From: an uncultured Oscillospiraceae bacterium
GTDB taxonomy: Bacteria > Bacillota > Clostridia > Oscillospirales > Acutalibacteraceae
DNA: 8,868 bases
NCBI GenBank assembly: GCA_900552925.1
Contig: USBH01000058.1
Location: 1-8,868 of the forward strand
Reading direction: 5' to 3'
Under the pieces are notes generated by a model. That model saw only the letters and a program-made list of their open reading frames with translations, was not told the origin of the DNA and ran no database searches. A program made the translations under genes and the position numbers. Of this stretch, positions 1 to 5,629 are shown one piece after another. How positions within the stretch are numbered: the stretch's first letter is position 1; the number at the start of each line of letters is the position of its first letter.

Positions 1-45
1 GATTAGCTGCAGTCTCGTGGGCTCGGAGATGTGTATAAGAGACAG
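1..45. other. Illumina Nextera P7 adapter with i7 index (non-biological)
   Basis: This is synthetic sequence, not genome. Positions 12-45 match the Nextera read-2 transposase adapter, beginning GTCTCGTGGGCTCGG at 12-26 and continuing into the 19-base Tn5 mosaic end AGATGTGTATAAGAGACAG at 27-45. Positions 4-11 (TAGCTGCA) occupy the i7 index slot and match, from memory, Nextera XT index N728 in adapter orientation. Positions 1-3 (GAT) fit the end of the P7 primer. Real sequence therefore begins at 46, directly at the tagmentation point. Open frames starting inside it give the adapter peptides MCIRDR and MYKRQ and are spurious. Confidence 0.98.
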
Positions 46-264
46 GTCCTCGCCCGCGGCGAGCGCGCGCACCGTCTCGGTCTCGAGCGCGCGGAAATGC
101 GCCTCGCCGTACTGCTCGAAGATCTCGCGGACTTTAAGCCCCGCTTTTTCTTCGATATACCGGTCCATATCGACAAACTTCATGCCGAGCGCGGCGGCAA
201 GCCGGCGGCCGATCGTCGATTTGCCGCAGCCCATGAAGCCCGAAAGCACGATGTTGCCGCGCAT
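46..264 (-). CDS. aroK: Shikimate kinase, 3' part lost at the adapter junction
   Basis: Shikimate kinase phosphorylates shikimate at the 3-hydroxyl with ATP in the cytoplasmic chorismate (aromatic amino acid) pathway. The 73 visible residues start MRGNIVLSGFMGCGKSTIGR. They contain the Walker A loop GFMGCGKST (residues 9-17), the shikimate-binding DMDR motif (about residues 32-35) and the following helix EEKAGLKVREIFEQYGEAHFR, typical of the family. The usual length is about 165-175 residues, so more than half is missing because the contig stops at the adapter. It lies 95 bases downstream of aroE on the same strand, so co-transcription is likely. The ATG at 264 has only a weak ribosome site. 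An in-frame TTG at 285-283 would add seven residues and sits 9 bases after AAAGGA (300-295), so it may be the true start. Confidence 0.92.
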
Positions 265-359
265 GCTTTCCGTTTCCGTTCCCAAAATCCATCTTCCTTT
301 CCCGTGCCGGAAGCCCGGCGATTTCGGCGGTGCGCCGCATTTTGACGCACTGCGCCGCC

Positions 360-1229
360 TTATGCGCGGAACAGCCGCGCCGTCTCCGCCTCGGCGTCGC
401 GGAACAGCCGCTCGATGTCGCCGTCCGCAAACTGCGCGCCGTACCAGATCTCGTGCGCCGCCACGGCCTGGCAGACGAGCATGCCCATGCCGCCGACGGT
501 CTTCAGCCCGCACTTTGCGGAGAGGCGCAGGAATTCCGTCTCGCCGGGGTTGTACACGGCGTCGAACGCCGCGCCGCAGCGCGCGAGTACGTTCTCCCCG
601 ACGACGCTCTCCCCCGCGTTCGGGTACATGCCGACGCTCGTCGTATTCAGCGCGAGGTCGTAGCGGCTGTCGCTGTTTTCGAGCGCCGCATAGCGCAGGA
701 CGCGGAACGTCCCCCGCTTGCCGAGCCGCGCGCAGAGGCCGCTAAGCTCGGACGCCAGCGCCTCGGCCTTTTCGACCGACGCGTCGCGGCAGGCGAAATC
801 GATCGCGGGCGACGCGGCGGAGAGCACGGCCTCAAACGCGATGGCGCGCGCCGCGCCGCCGCGCCCGAGAATCAGGAGGCGGCCCGAAAAGTCCAGCCCA
901 TAGCGCCGCAGCGCCTTTTCGCAGCCGACGCCGTCGGTCGTGTAGCCCTTCATGCGGCCGTTTTCGTTTTTCACCGTGTTCACGGAGCCGAACAGCGCCG
1001 CCTTTTCGTCGACCGCGTCGAGAAACGGCAGGATCGCGCTCTTGTGCGGGATCGTGACGTTGAAGCCCGAAAGCGCGCGCAGCGCCGGAAGCTGCGCCTC
1101 GATCGACGGCACGTCCAGAACGGTGTAGGCCGGCGAAAGGCCGGAAAGCGCAAAAAGGCGCCTGTGGATAAACGGCGACATCGTGTGGCCGATCGGATGC
1201 CCGATCACGGCAAAGCTGGTGAGGTCCAT
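360..1229 (-). CDS. aroE: Shikimate dehydrogenase (NADP+)
   Basis: AroE reduces 3-dehydroshikimate to shikimate, the step just before shikimate kinase, whose gene follows on the same strand. The 289-residue protein has the N-terminal substrate domain with GHPIGHTMSP (residues 10-19), NVTIPHK (57-63, catalytic Lys63) and the TTDG segment with Asp99. The Rossmann nucleotide loop is GRGGAARA (122-129), with Arg where GAGG is usual. NTTSVGM (195-201), VYNP (226-229) and the C-terminal GMGMLVCQA with Gln254 complete the signature. Length is normal for the family. The ATG at 1229 follows AAAGGA by about 10 bases. Its divergent neighbour is acpP, with which it shares the upstream region. I found no convincing promoter for it. 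Confidence 0.96.
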   Translation of the reverse strand: MDLTSFAVIGHPIGHTMSPFIHRRLFALSGLSPAYTVLDVPSIEAQLPALRALSGFNVTIPHKSAILPFLDAVDEKAALFGSVNTVKNENGRMKGYTTDGVGCEKALRRYGLDFSGRLLILGRGGAARAIAFEAVLSAASPAIDFACRDASVEKAEALASELSGLCARLGKRGTFRVLRYAALENSDSRYDLALNTTSVGMYPNAGESVVGENVLARCGAAFDAVYNPGETEFLRLSAKCGLKTVGGMGMLVCQAVAAHEIWYGAQFADGDIERLFRDAEAETARLFRA

Positions 1230-1274
1230 TCCGGAATCTTCCTTTCCGGCGCGGAAAAAATTTGCAAATGCATA

Positions 1275-1303
1275 TTGACAAACAATCCGCGCATCAATAC
1301 AAT
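1275..1303 (+). promoter_or_regulatory. Sigma-A-type promoter for acpP
   Basis: A perfect -35 box TTGACA (1275-1280) is followed by a 17-base spacer and a near-perfect -10 box TACAAT (1298-1303). Transcription should start near 1310, giving a leader of about 90 bases before acpP. This is the strongest promoter in the window, as expected for an abundant protein. It lies in the divergent region upstream of aroE. Confidence 0.88.
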
Positions 1304-1331
1304 GTAGGTAAAGTACACCCCGATTGTATCA

Positions 1332-1362
1332 CGCCTGCGGCATTTTGTCCATACGGCAGGCG
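1332..1362 (+). other. Possible hairpin in the acpP leader
   Basis: CGCCTGC (1332-1338) and GCAGGCG (1356-1362) form a perfect 7-base stem around a 17-base loop within the predicted 5' leader. No T-run follows, so it is not a terminator. It might affect mRNA stability or be chance in G+C-rich DNA. It does not resemble a fatty-acid regulator (FapR) site that I recognise. Confidence 0.3.
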
Positions 1363-1401
1363 GGCGGTGCTTGGAACTATATGATATAGGAGGAAAATGA
1401 A

Positions 1402-1629
1402 ATGGTTCTGGAGAAAGTCATCGAAATTCTTGCAGATCAGCTCAGCGTCGACCCGGCAATTATCAACGAGGATTCCAATCTCGTCGATGATCTGGGAGCG
1501 GACTCTCTTGCCGTTATCGATCTGATCATGTGCATCGAAGATGAGTTCAAGATCGAAGTTCCGGACAGCGAAGTTGAGAACCTCAAGACTGTCGGCGCGA
1601 TCGTGCAGTTTATTGAAGATCATCAGTAA
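1402..1629 (+). CDS. acpP: Acyl carrier protein
   Basis: AcpP carries growing acyl chains on a phosphopantetheine arm during type II fatty acid synthesis. The 75-residue acidic protein has the expected length and a four-helix pattern. The prosthetic-group site is GADSLAVIDL, with the modified serine at residue 35. The family's acidic recognition helix follows as EDEFKIEVPD. The ATG at 1402 lies 8 bases after a perfect AGGAGG (1388-1393). The nearby ATG at 1397 is out of frame. The gene is monocistronic, with a strong upstream promoter and a terminator about 20 bases after the stop. Unusually, no other fatty-acid genes adjoin it here; the neighbours are aroE (divergent) and proS. An ACP for another pathway cannot be excluded, but nothing nearby suggests one. 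Confidence 0.96.
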   Translation: MVLEKVIEILADQLSVDPAIINEDSNLVDDLGADSLAVIDLIMCIEDEFKIEVPDSEVENLKTVGAIVQFIEDHQ

Positions 1630-1648
1630 TGCTTTCAGCATAACCCCG

Positions 1649-1685
1649 GGCGGGCAGCGCAGGCTGTCCGCCTTTCGCTTTTTCC
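1649..1685 (+). terminator. Rho-independent terminator of acpP
   Basis: GGCGGGCAGC (1649-1658) pairs with GCTGTCCGCC (1663-1672) over 10 bases with one G-U wobble and a four-base loop GCAG. A T-rich tail (TTTCGCTTTTT) follows. It lies 20 bases after the acpP stop and just upstream of the proS promoter. Confidence 0.88.
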
Positions 1686-1686
1686 C

Positions 1687-1715
1687 TTGCTTTTCCCGCC
1701 CGCATTCGCTATAAT
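1687..1715 (+). promoter_or_regulatory. Promoter for proS
   Basis: A consensus -10 box TATAAT (1710-1715) sits 17 bases after TTGCTT (1687-1692), which matches the first half of the -35 consensus. Start of transcription is expected near 1722, giving a short leader of roughly 35 bases before the proS start. The -35 box begins almost immediately after the acpP terminator tail. Confidence 0.75.
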
Positions 1716-1757
1716 AAGCAGAGCAAACTGCGGAACATCTCGAAAGGATTGATTTCT

Positions 1758-3197
1758 TTGGCAAATCAGAAAAAGATGGTGGACGACATCACCTCGATGG
1801 ACGTCGACTTTTCCAAATGGTACACCGACATCGTCAAAAAGGCCGAGCTGATGGACTACTCGAGCGTCAAGGGCTGCATGATCATCCAGCCTTACGGCTA
1901 CGCGATCTGGGAGAACATCCAGCGCGAGCTCGACAGCCGCTTCAAGGCGACCGGCCACCAGAACGTCTACATGCCGCTCTTCATCCCGGAGTCCCTCCTG
2001 CAGAAGGAAAAGGACCACGTGAAGGGCTTTGCGCCGGAGGTGGCCTGGGTCACCGAGGGCGGCAGCGAAAAGCTCACGGAGCGCCTGTGCGTGCGCCCGA
2101 CGAGCGAGATCCTTTTCTGCGAGCATTACCAGAAGATCATCAAGTCCTACCGCGACCTGCCGAAGCTGTACAACCAGTGGTGCTCCGTCGTGCGCTGGGA
2201 AAAGACGACGCGCCCGTTCCTGCGCTCCTCCGAGTTCCTGTGGCAGGAGGGCCACACGATGCACGAGACCGCCGAGGAGGCCATGGAGGAAACGCTCGGC
2301 ATGCTCCGCACCTATGAGGAGTTCTATAAGAACGTCCTCGCGATCCCGGCCGTGACGGGCCAGAAGACCGAGAAGGAGAAGTTCGCCGGCGCGGTCGCCA
2401 CCTACACGATCGAGCCGATGATGCACAACGGCGTCGCGCTGCAGGGCGGCACGAGCCACTACTTCGGCGACGGCTGGGCGAAGAACTTCGGCATCACGTT
2501 CACGGGCCGCGACAACACGCTGCAGTACCCGCACCAGACCTCGTGGGGCGTTTCCACCCGCATGATCGGCGCGATCATCATGGTGCACGGCGACGACAAC
2601 GGCCTCGTGCTGCCGCCGAAGGTCGCCCCGATCCAGCTCGCGATCATCCCGATCGCGCAGCACAAGCCCGGCGTGCTCGAAAAAGCGAACGCGCTGTTCG
2701 AATCCCTCAAGGGCAAGTTCCGCGTCAAGCTCGACGACACGGACAATTCCCCCGGCTGGAAGTTCAGCCAGTACGAGATGCAGGGCGTGCCGCTGCGCCT
2801 CGAAATCGGACCGAAGGACATCGAGAAGAACCAGTGCGTCCTCGTCCGCCGCGACACGCGCGAGAAGCTGTTCATCTCGCTCGACAACCTCGAGGAAGAG
2901 ATCGAAAAGGCGCTCGAAGCCGTGCACAACGGCCTGTATGAGCGCGCGCTCAAAAACCTCGAGGAGAAGACCTACACGGCGACGACGCTCGAGGAGTTCG
3001 TGGACACCGCGGAGAACCGCCCCGGCTTCATCAAGGCCATGTGGTGCGGCGACAGCGCCTGCGAGGACAAGCTCAAGGAGCTGACCGGCGGCGTGAAGTC
3101 CCGCTGCATCCCGTTCCACGAGGAGCACCTCGCCGACACCTGCGTCTGCTGCGGCCGGCCCGCAAAGCACATGGTGTTCTGGGGCAAGCAGTACTGA
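1758..3197 (+). CDS. proS: Prolyl-tRNA synthetase, short (eukaryote/archaeon-like) type
   Basis: ProS activates proline with ATP and charges tRNA-Pro. The 479-residue protein is the short form, without the large editing insertion of E. coli-type ProS. It shows the class II catalytic core: RPTSE (residues 113-117), motif 2 [20 protein letters not shown] (146-165) and motif 3 around [11 protein letters not shown] (264-272). An anticodon-binding domain follows (about 290-400). The C-terminal zinc-type domain has Cys430, Cys435, Cys462 and Cys465, and the chain ends in Tyr479, as usual in this subgroup. I chose the TTG at 1758, which is 9 bases after AAAGGA (1743-1748). The earlier TTG at 1749 directly abuts that site, and the first ATG (1776) would trim the conserved [11 protein letters not shown] start. 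The gene appears monocistronic. Confidence 0.97.
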   Translation: MANQKKMVDDITSMDVDFSKWYTDIVKKAELMDYSSVKGCMIIQPYGYAIWENIQRELDSRFKATGHQNVYMPLFIPESLLQKEKDHVKGFAPEVAWVTEGGSEKLTERLCVRPTSEILFCEHYQKIIKSYRDLPKLYNQWCSVVRWEKTTRPFLRSSEFLWQEGHTMHETAEEAMEETLGMLRTYEEFYKNVLAIPAVTGQKTEKEKFAGAVATYTIEPMMHNGVALQGGTSHYFGDGWAKNFGITFTGRDNTLQYPHQTSWGVSTRMIGAIIMVHGDDNGLVLPPKVAPIQLAIIPIAQHKPGVLEKANALFESLKGKFRVKLDDTDNSPGWKFSQYEMQGVPLRLEIGPKDIEKNQCVLVRRDTREKLFISLDNLEEEIEKALEAVHNGLYERALKNLEEKTYTATTLEEFVDTAENRPGFIKAMWCGDSACEDKLKELTGGVKSRCIPFHEEHLADTCVCCGRPAKHMVFWGKQY

Positions 3198-3247
3198 TCC
3201 GCACGGCGGCGCCCCATGCGCCGCGTGAAATATTTGTTTCCCGGCCC

Positions 3248-3290
3248 GCGGGGCCTCCGGTTTTTCCGGAGGCCCCGCTTTCTCGATTTT
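3248..3290 (+). terminator. Strong rho-independent terminator of proS
   Basis: A perfect 13-base stem, GCGGGGCCTCCGG (3248-3260) with CCGGAGGCCCCGC (3266-3278), encloses a TTTTT loop and is followed by TTTCTCGATTTT. It lies 50 bases after the proS stop. No T-run adjoins it on the minus strand, so it acts in the plus direction only. Confidence 0.9.
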
Positions 3291-3338
3291 CTGTGCACTC
3301 CTGCCTGCAAAGCACCAGAATTTTTTACAGAAAAGGTA

Positions 3339-3367
3339 TTTACATTTCCCCGCGAATGGGCTAAAAT
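3339..3367 (+). promoter_or_regulatory. Promoter for the oxidoreductase gene at 3441
   Basis: TTTACA (3339-3344) and TAAAAT (3362-3367) are separated by 17 bases; each box differs from consensus at one base. The expected start is near 3374, leaving a leader of about 67 bases. The leader can form an 8-base hairpin, CGGGTTTC (3391-3398) with GAAGCCCG (3408-3415), containing one wobble pair and ending 10 bases before the ribosome site. No operator palindrome is evident over the promoter. Confidence 0.8.
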
Positions 3368-3440
3368 GTAGATGCAATACAAAACTACGGCGGGTTTCTG
3401 CGCTTTGGAAGCCCGTTCAGGAATTAGGAGGAGAAATCCA

Positions 3441-4559
3441 ATGGCAAATTTGAGAATCGGCTTTATCGGCTGCGGCGGCATCGCCAACGGCAAGCATTTC
3501 CCGGGCATGGCGCAGCAGGAAGGCGTCGATATGTGCGCATTCTGCGATCTCATTCTTGAGAGAGCCGAAAAGGCCGCGAAGGAATACGGCACCCCGGACG
3601 CGAAGGTCTACACCGACTACAAGGAGCTTCTGGCTGACCCGACGATCGACGCCGTCCATGTTCTGACCCCGAACATCGCGCACTGCGAGATCACGATCGC
3701 TGCGCTCGAGGCCGGCAAGCACGTTCTCTGCGAGAAGCCGATGGCTGCGACCGAGGCGGACGCGAAGAAGATGCTCGAGGCGAGAGACAGAACCGGCAAG
3801 ATGCTGACGATCGGCTACCAGTACCGCCACTTTGCGGAGAACCAGGTCGCGAAGAAGGTCGTCGAAGACGGCTGGCTGGGCGACATCTACTACGCAGAGG
3901 CTACATACCTGCGCCGCCGCGGCGTTCCGACGTGGGGCGTTTTCACGGACAAGTCCAAGCAGGGCGGCGGTCCGCTGATCGACATCGGCACCCATGCGCT
4001 CGACCTCACGCTGTTCCTCATGAACAACTACGACGTCGATTACGTTGTCGGCACCTCCTTTGAGAAGCTCGGCCGCATCCTCGATCCCGAGCATCAGGGC
4101 CAGGTCAACCACAGAGGCGAGTTCGACAGCTGGAACAACGAGACCTACGACGTTGAGGACTCCGCTGTCGGCCACATCAAGATGAAGAACGGCGCCGTCA
4201 TCAACCTGCGCGCTGCGTGGGCCATCAACATGGCGGAAGACTACGGCGCAAGCAACCAGGCGTTCACGATGCTCGCCGGCACGAAGGGCGGCCTCGACAC
4301 GAAGGAAAACCGTGTCCGCCTGAACCATGTCGTCGCGGCGCAGCCGACGATCTCCTGGGTTGGCAACAAGATCGCTCCGTACATCCCGGGCTTCTCCCAG
4401 GGTCCGGCGCCGAAGTCCAAGGAAGCTGAGATCTGGGTCAAGGCGCTGAAGGGCGAGGGCGAGCTGTTCGTCACCGCGGATCAGGCTTATGTCGTCACGA
4501 AGATCCTCGACGCGATCTATCAGTCCTCCAAGACGGACAAGCCGGTCTACTTCGACTAA
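3441..4559 (+). CDS. Gfo/Idh/MocA-family NAD(P)-dependent sugar or polyol oxidoreductase
   Basis: Members of this family oxidise or reduce sugars, inositols and their derivatives with NAD(P). The 372-residue protein has an N-terminal Rossmann domain with GFIGCGGIANGKH (residues 7-19). CEKPMAA (97-103) carries the catalytic Lys99. The C-terminal domain has GGGPLIDIGTHALDL (175-189), where Asp181 and His185 complete the usual Lys-Asp-His set. All key residues are present and length is typical. The ATG at 3441 follows AGGAGG (3426-3431) by 9 bases; the frame stays open upstream to 3372, but those residues are not family-like. The neighbour is a TIM-barrel isomerase-like gene, a pairing common in inositol and sugar catabolism. 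The substrate cannot be told from sequence; myo-inositol dehydrogenase (iolG-like) is one option among many. Confidence 0.93.
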   Translation: MANLRIGFIGCGGIANGKHFPGMAQQEGVDMCAFCDLILERAEKAAKEYGTPDAKVYTDYKELLADPTIDAVHVLTPNIAHCEITIAALEAGKHVLCEKPMAATEADAKKMLEARDRTGKMLTIGYQYRHFAENQVAKKVVEDGWLGDIYYAEATYLRRRGVPTWGVFTDKSKQGGGPLIDIGTHALDLTLFLMNNYDVDYVVGTSFEKLGRILDPEHQGQVNHRGEFDSWNNETYDVEDSAVGHIKMKNGAVINLRAAWAINMAEDYGASNQAFTMLAGTKGGLDTKENRVRLNHVVAAQPTISWVGNKIAPYIPGFSQGPAPKSKEAEIWVKALKGEGELFVTADQAYVVTKILDAIYQSSKTDKPVYFD

Positions 4560-4578
4560 TTGAATCTGTTTGCATCCG

Positions 4579-4611
4579 TGTGCGGCGGCATCCCTTGCCG
4601 CCGCACATTTT
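4579..4611 (+). terminator. Hairpin with short T-run between the two catabolic genes
   Basis: TGTGCGGCGGCA (4579-4590) pairs perfectly with TGCCGCCGCACA (4596-4607) around a five-base loop, followed by only TTTT. It could be a full terminator. No convincing promoter lies between it and the next gene at 4644, so partial read-through, or 3'-end protection of the upstream message, is equally likely. Confidence 0.7.
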
Positions 4612-4643
4612 CTATACTTGGAAAATGAAAGGTGGTCATTCCC

Positions 4644-5495
4644 ATGGAAAATATCAACGTTCAGGTTTATTCGCTCGTTTCCGAGCCGCTCACCCCGGTT
4701 GAAAAGCTGCGCACCATCGCGAAGCTCGGCTTTGCCGGCGCAGAGTTCACCGCGGACTTCACGCAGGTCCCGCTCGAGGAGATGAAGAAGGTGCTCGAGG
4801 AGACCGGCCTCAAGGTCCACTCCGCGCATGTCGGGCTCGACCAGATCGAGTCCGTGCTGCCCTATTTTGCAGAGCTCGGCGCAAAGCTTGTCATCTGCCC
4901 GATGACGAACTTCTGCAACAAGGCGGAGGCGCTCGAGGTCGCTGAAGAGCTGAACCGCCTCGGCCGCATCGCAAAGCCCTACGGCATCAGGATCGGCTAC
5001 CACAACCACACCGACGAGTTCTACAAGGACGAGGGCAAGTACCTCTACGACTGGCTGATCGACGCCTGCGACCCCGAAGTCACCGCGTTCCAGGTCGACT
5101 GCGGCTGGTGCAGCGCCGCCGGCGTTGACCCGGTGGAATTCATCAACAGCCATGCGGGCCGCATCGCGAGCATCCACATCAAGGAAAACGGCGGCGTCAT
5201 CGGCGCCAACAAGCCGCAGTCCCGCCACGACAACACGCCGCGCTTCAAGATCGAGAAGGACGCGGACGGCAACCCGATCTTCCCGCCTGAGTTCATCAAG
5301 ATGAAGGAAGAGCACGACCGCCTGAACGTCCCGCAGGGCACCGGCATTGTCGACTGGAAGGCCGTCAAGGCCGCGGCCGACGCGCAGTGCGACGACGTGA
5401 TCTACGTCGTGGAGCGCGAAGCCAGCTACAACGACCCGCAGGACCGCGTCGCATGCCTCGCCGAGGACATCGCGTGGCTCAAGGCCAACCTGTAA
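4644..5495 (+). CDS. Sugar phosphate isomerase/epimerase family protein (xylose-isomerase-like TIM barrel)
   Basis: This family (AP endonuclease 2 / xylose-isomerase-like barrel) includes sugar isomerases, epimerases and IolE-type dehydratases that use a divalent metal. The 283-residue protein has the expected barrel pattern. Likely metal or active-site residues are Glu34 (GAEFTADF), His120/His122 (GYHNHTDEF), Asp152 (QVDCGW), His178 (SIHIKE) and Glu257 (YVVERE). The stretch at about 184-230 (GVIGANKPQSRHDNTPRF onward) is an insertion after the His178 strand. There is no signal peptide. The ATG at 4644 lies 8 bases after AAAGGTGG (4628-4635); the in-frame GTG at 4632 overlaps that site. It probably works with the upstream oxidoreductase in one sugar or polyol pathway. 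The exact reaction is unknown. Confidence 0.9.
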   Translation: MENINVQVYSLVSEPLTPVEKLRTIAKLGFAGAEFTADFTQVPLEEMKKVLEETGLKVHSAHVGLDQIESVLPYFAELGAKLVICPMTNFCNKAEALEVAEELNRLGRIAKPYGIRIGYHNHTDEFYKDEGKYLYDWLIDACDPEVTAFQVDCGWCSAAGVDPVEFINSHAGRIASIHIKENGGVIGANKPQSRHDNTPRFKIEKDADGNPIFPPEFIKMKEEHDRLNVPQGTGIVDWKAVKAAADAQCDDVIYVVEREASYNDPQDRVACLAEDIAWLKANL

Positions 5496-5509
5496 TTGCA
5501 GAATCCCAC

Positions 5510-5541
5510 ACGGGCGGGCGCCGCGGCGTCCGCCTGTTTTT
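5510..5541 (+). terminator. First of two tandem terminators closing the plus-strand block
   Basis: ACGGGCGGGCGCC (5510-5522) pairs with GGCGTCCGCCTGT (5525-5537), 13 pairs with two G-U wobbles and a minimal loop, running into TTTTT (5537-5541). It starts 15 bases after the stop of the TIM-barrel gene. Its GGCGGGC/GTCCGCC arms repeat those of the acpP terminator. Confidence 0.85.
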
Positions 5542-5551
5542 CTGCCGAAAG

Positions 5552-5592
5552 GAGCCCCGGAGGAAAATCTCCCCCGGGGCTCTCCGTTTTTT
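5552..5592 (+). terminator. Second terminator, between convergent genes
   Basis: GAGCCCCGG (5552-5560) pairs with CCGGGGCTC (5574-5582) around a 13-base interior, followed by CTCCGTTTTTT. On the minus strand the stem also lies about 48 bases past the esterase stop, but only a short TTTC tract follows there. It may therefore serve both converging transcripts, with the plus direction stronger. Confidence 0.78.
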
Positions 5593-5629
5593 CTCGATTT
5601 ATTTCATTGGAGACCTGTCAGAAAACGCC

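Noticed and set aside
134..430. 98-residue minus-strand frame between aroE and the shikimate kinase
   Set aside because: It overlaps the kinase start in another frame and shows no conserved motif; it only borrows the kinase ribosome site.
17..745. Plus-strand frames starting MGSEMCIRDR (17) and MYKRQ (31)
   Set aside because: They start inside the Nextera adapter and then read antisense to the shikimate kinase and aroE genes.
1269..1297. Divergent promoter for aroE (TTGATG, 17 bases, TATGCA on the minus strand)
   Set aside because: The -10 box matches consensus at only three of six positions, and the overlap with the acpP promoter makes chance similarity likely.
330..1307. Long plus-strand frame of 325 residues
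   Set aside because: Antisense to aroE, Arg/Ala-rich composition, no domain; a typical high-G+C shadow.
1635..3377. 580-residue minus-strand frame opposite proS
   Set aside because: It overlaps both the acpP and proS terminators and has low-complexity Leu/Val/Arg/Asp sequence with no motif. proS on the other strand has full family motifs.
4613..4618. TATACT as a -10 box for the TIM-barrel gene
   Set aside because: No -35-like sequence at 16-18 bases upstream; that stretch is the terminator loop and stem.
3417..5315. 632-residue minus-strand frame opposite the two catabolic genes
   Set aside because: It spans two genes and their intergenic hairpin, with no recognisable domain; shadow of codon bias.
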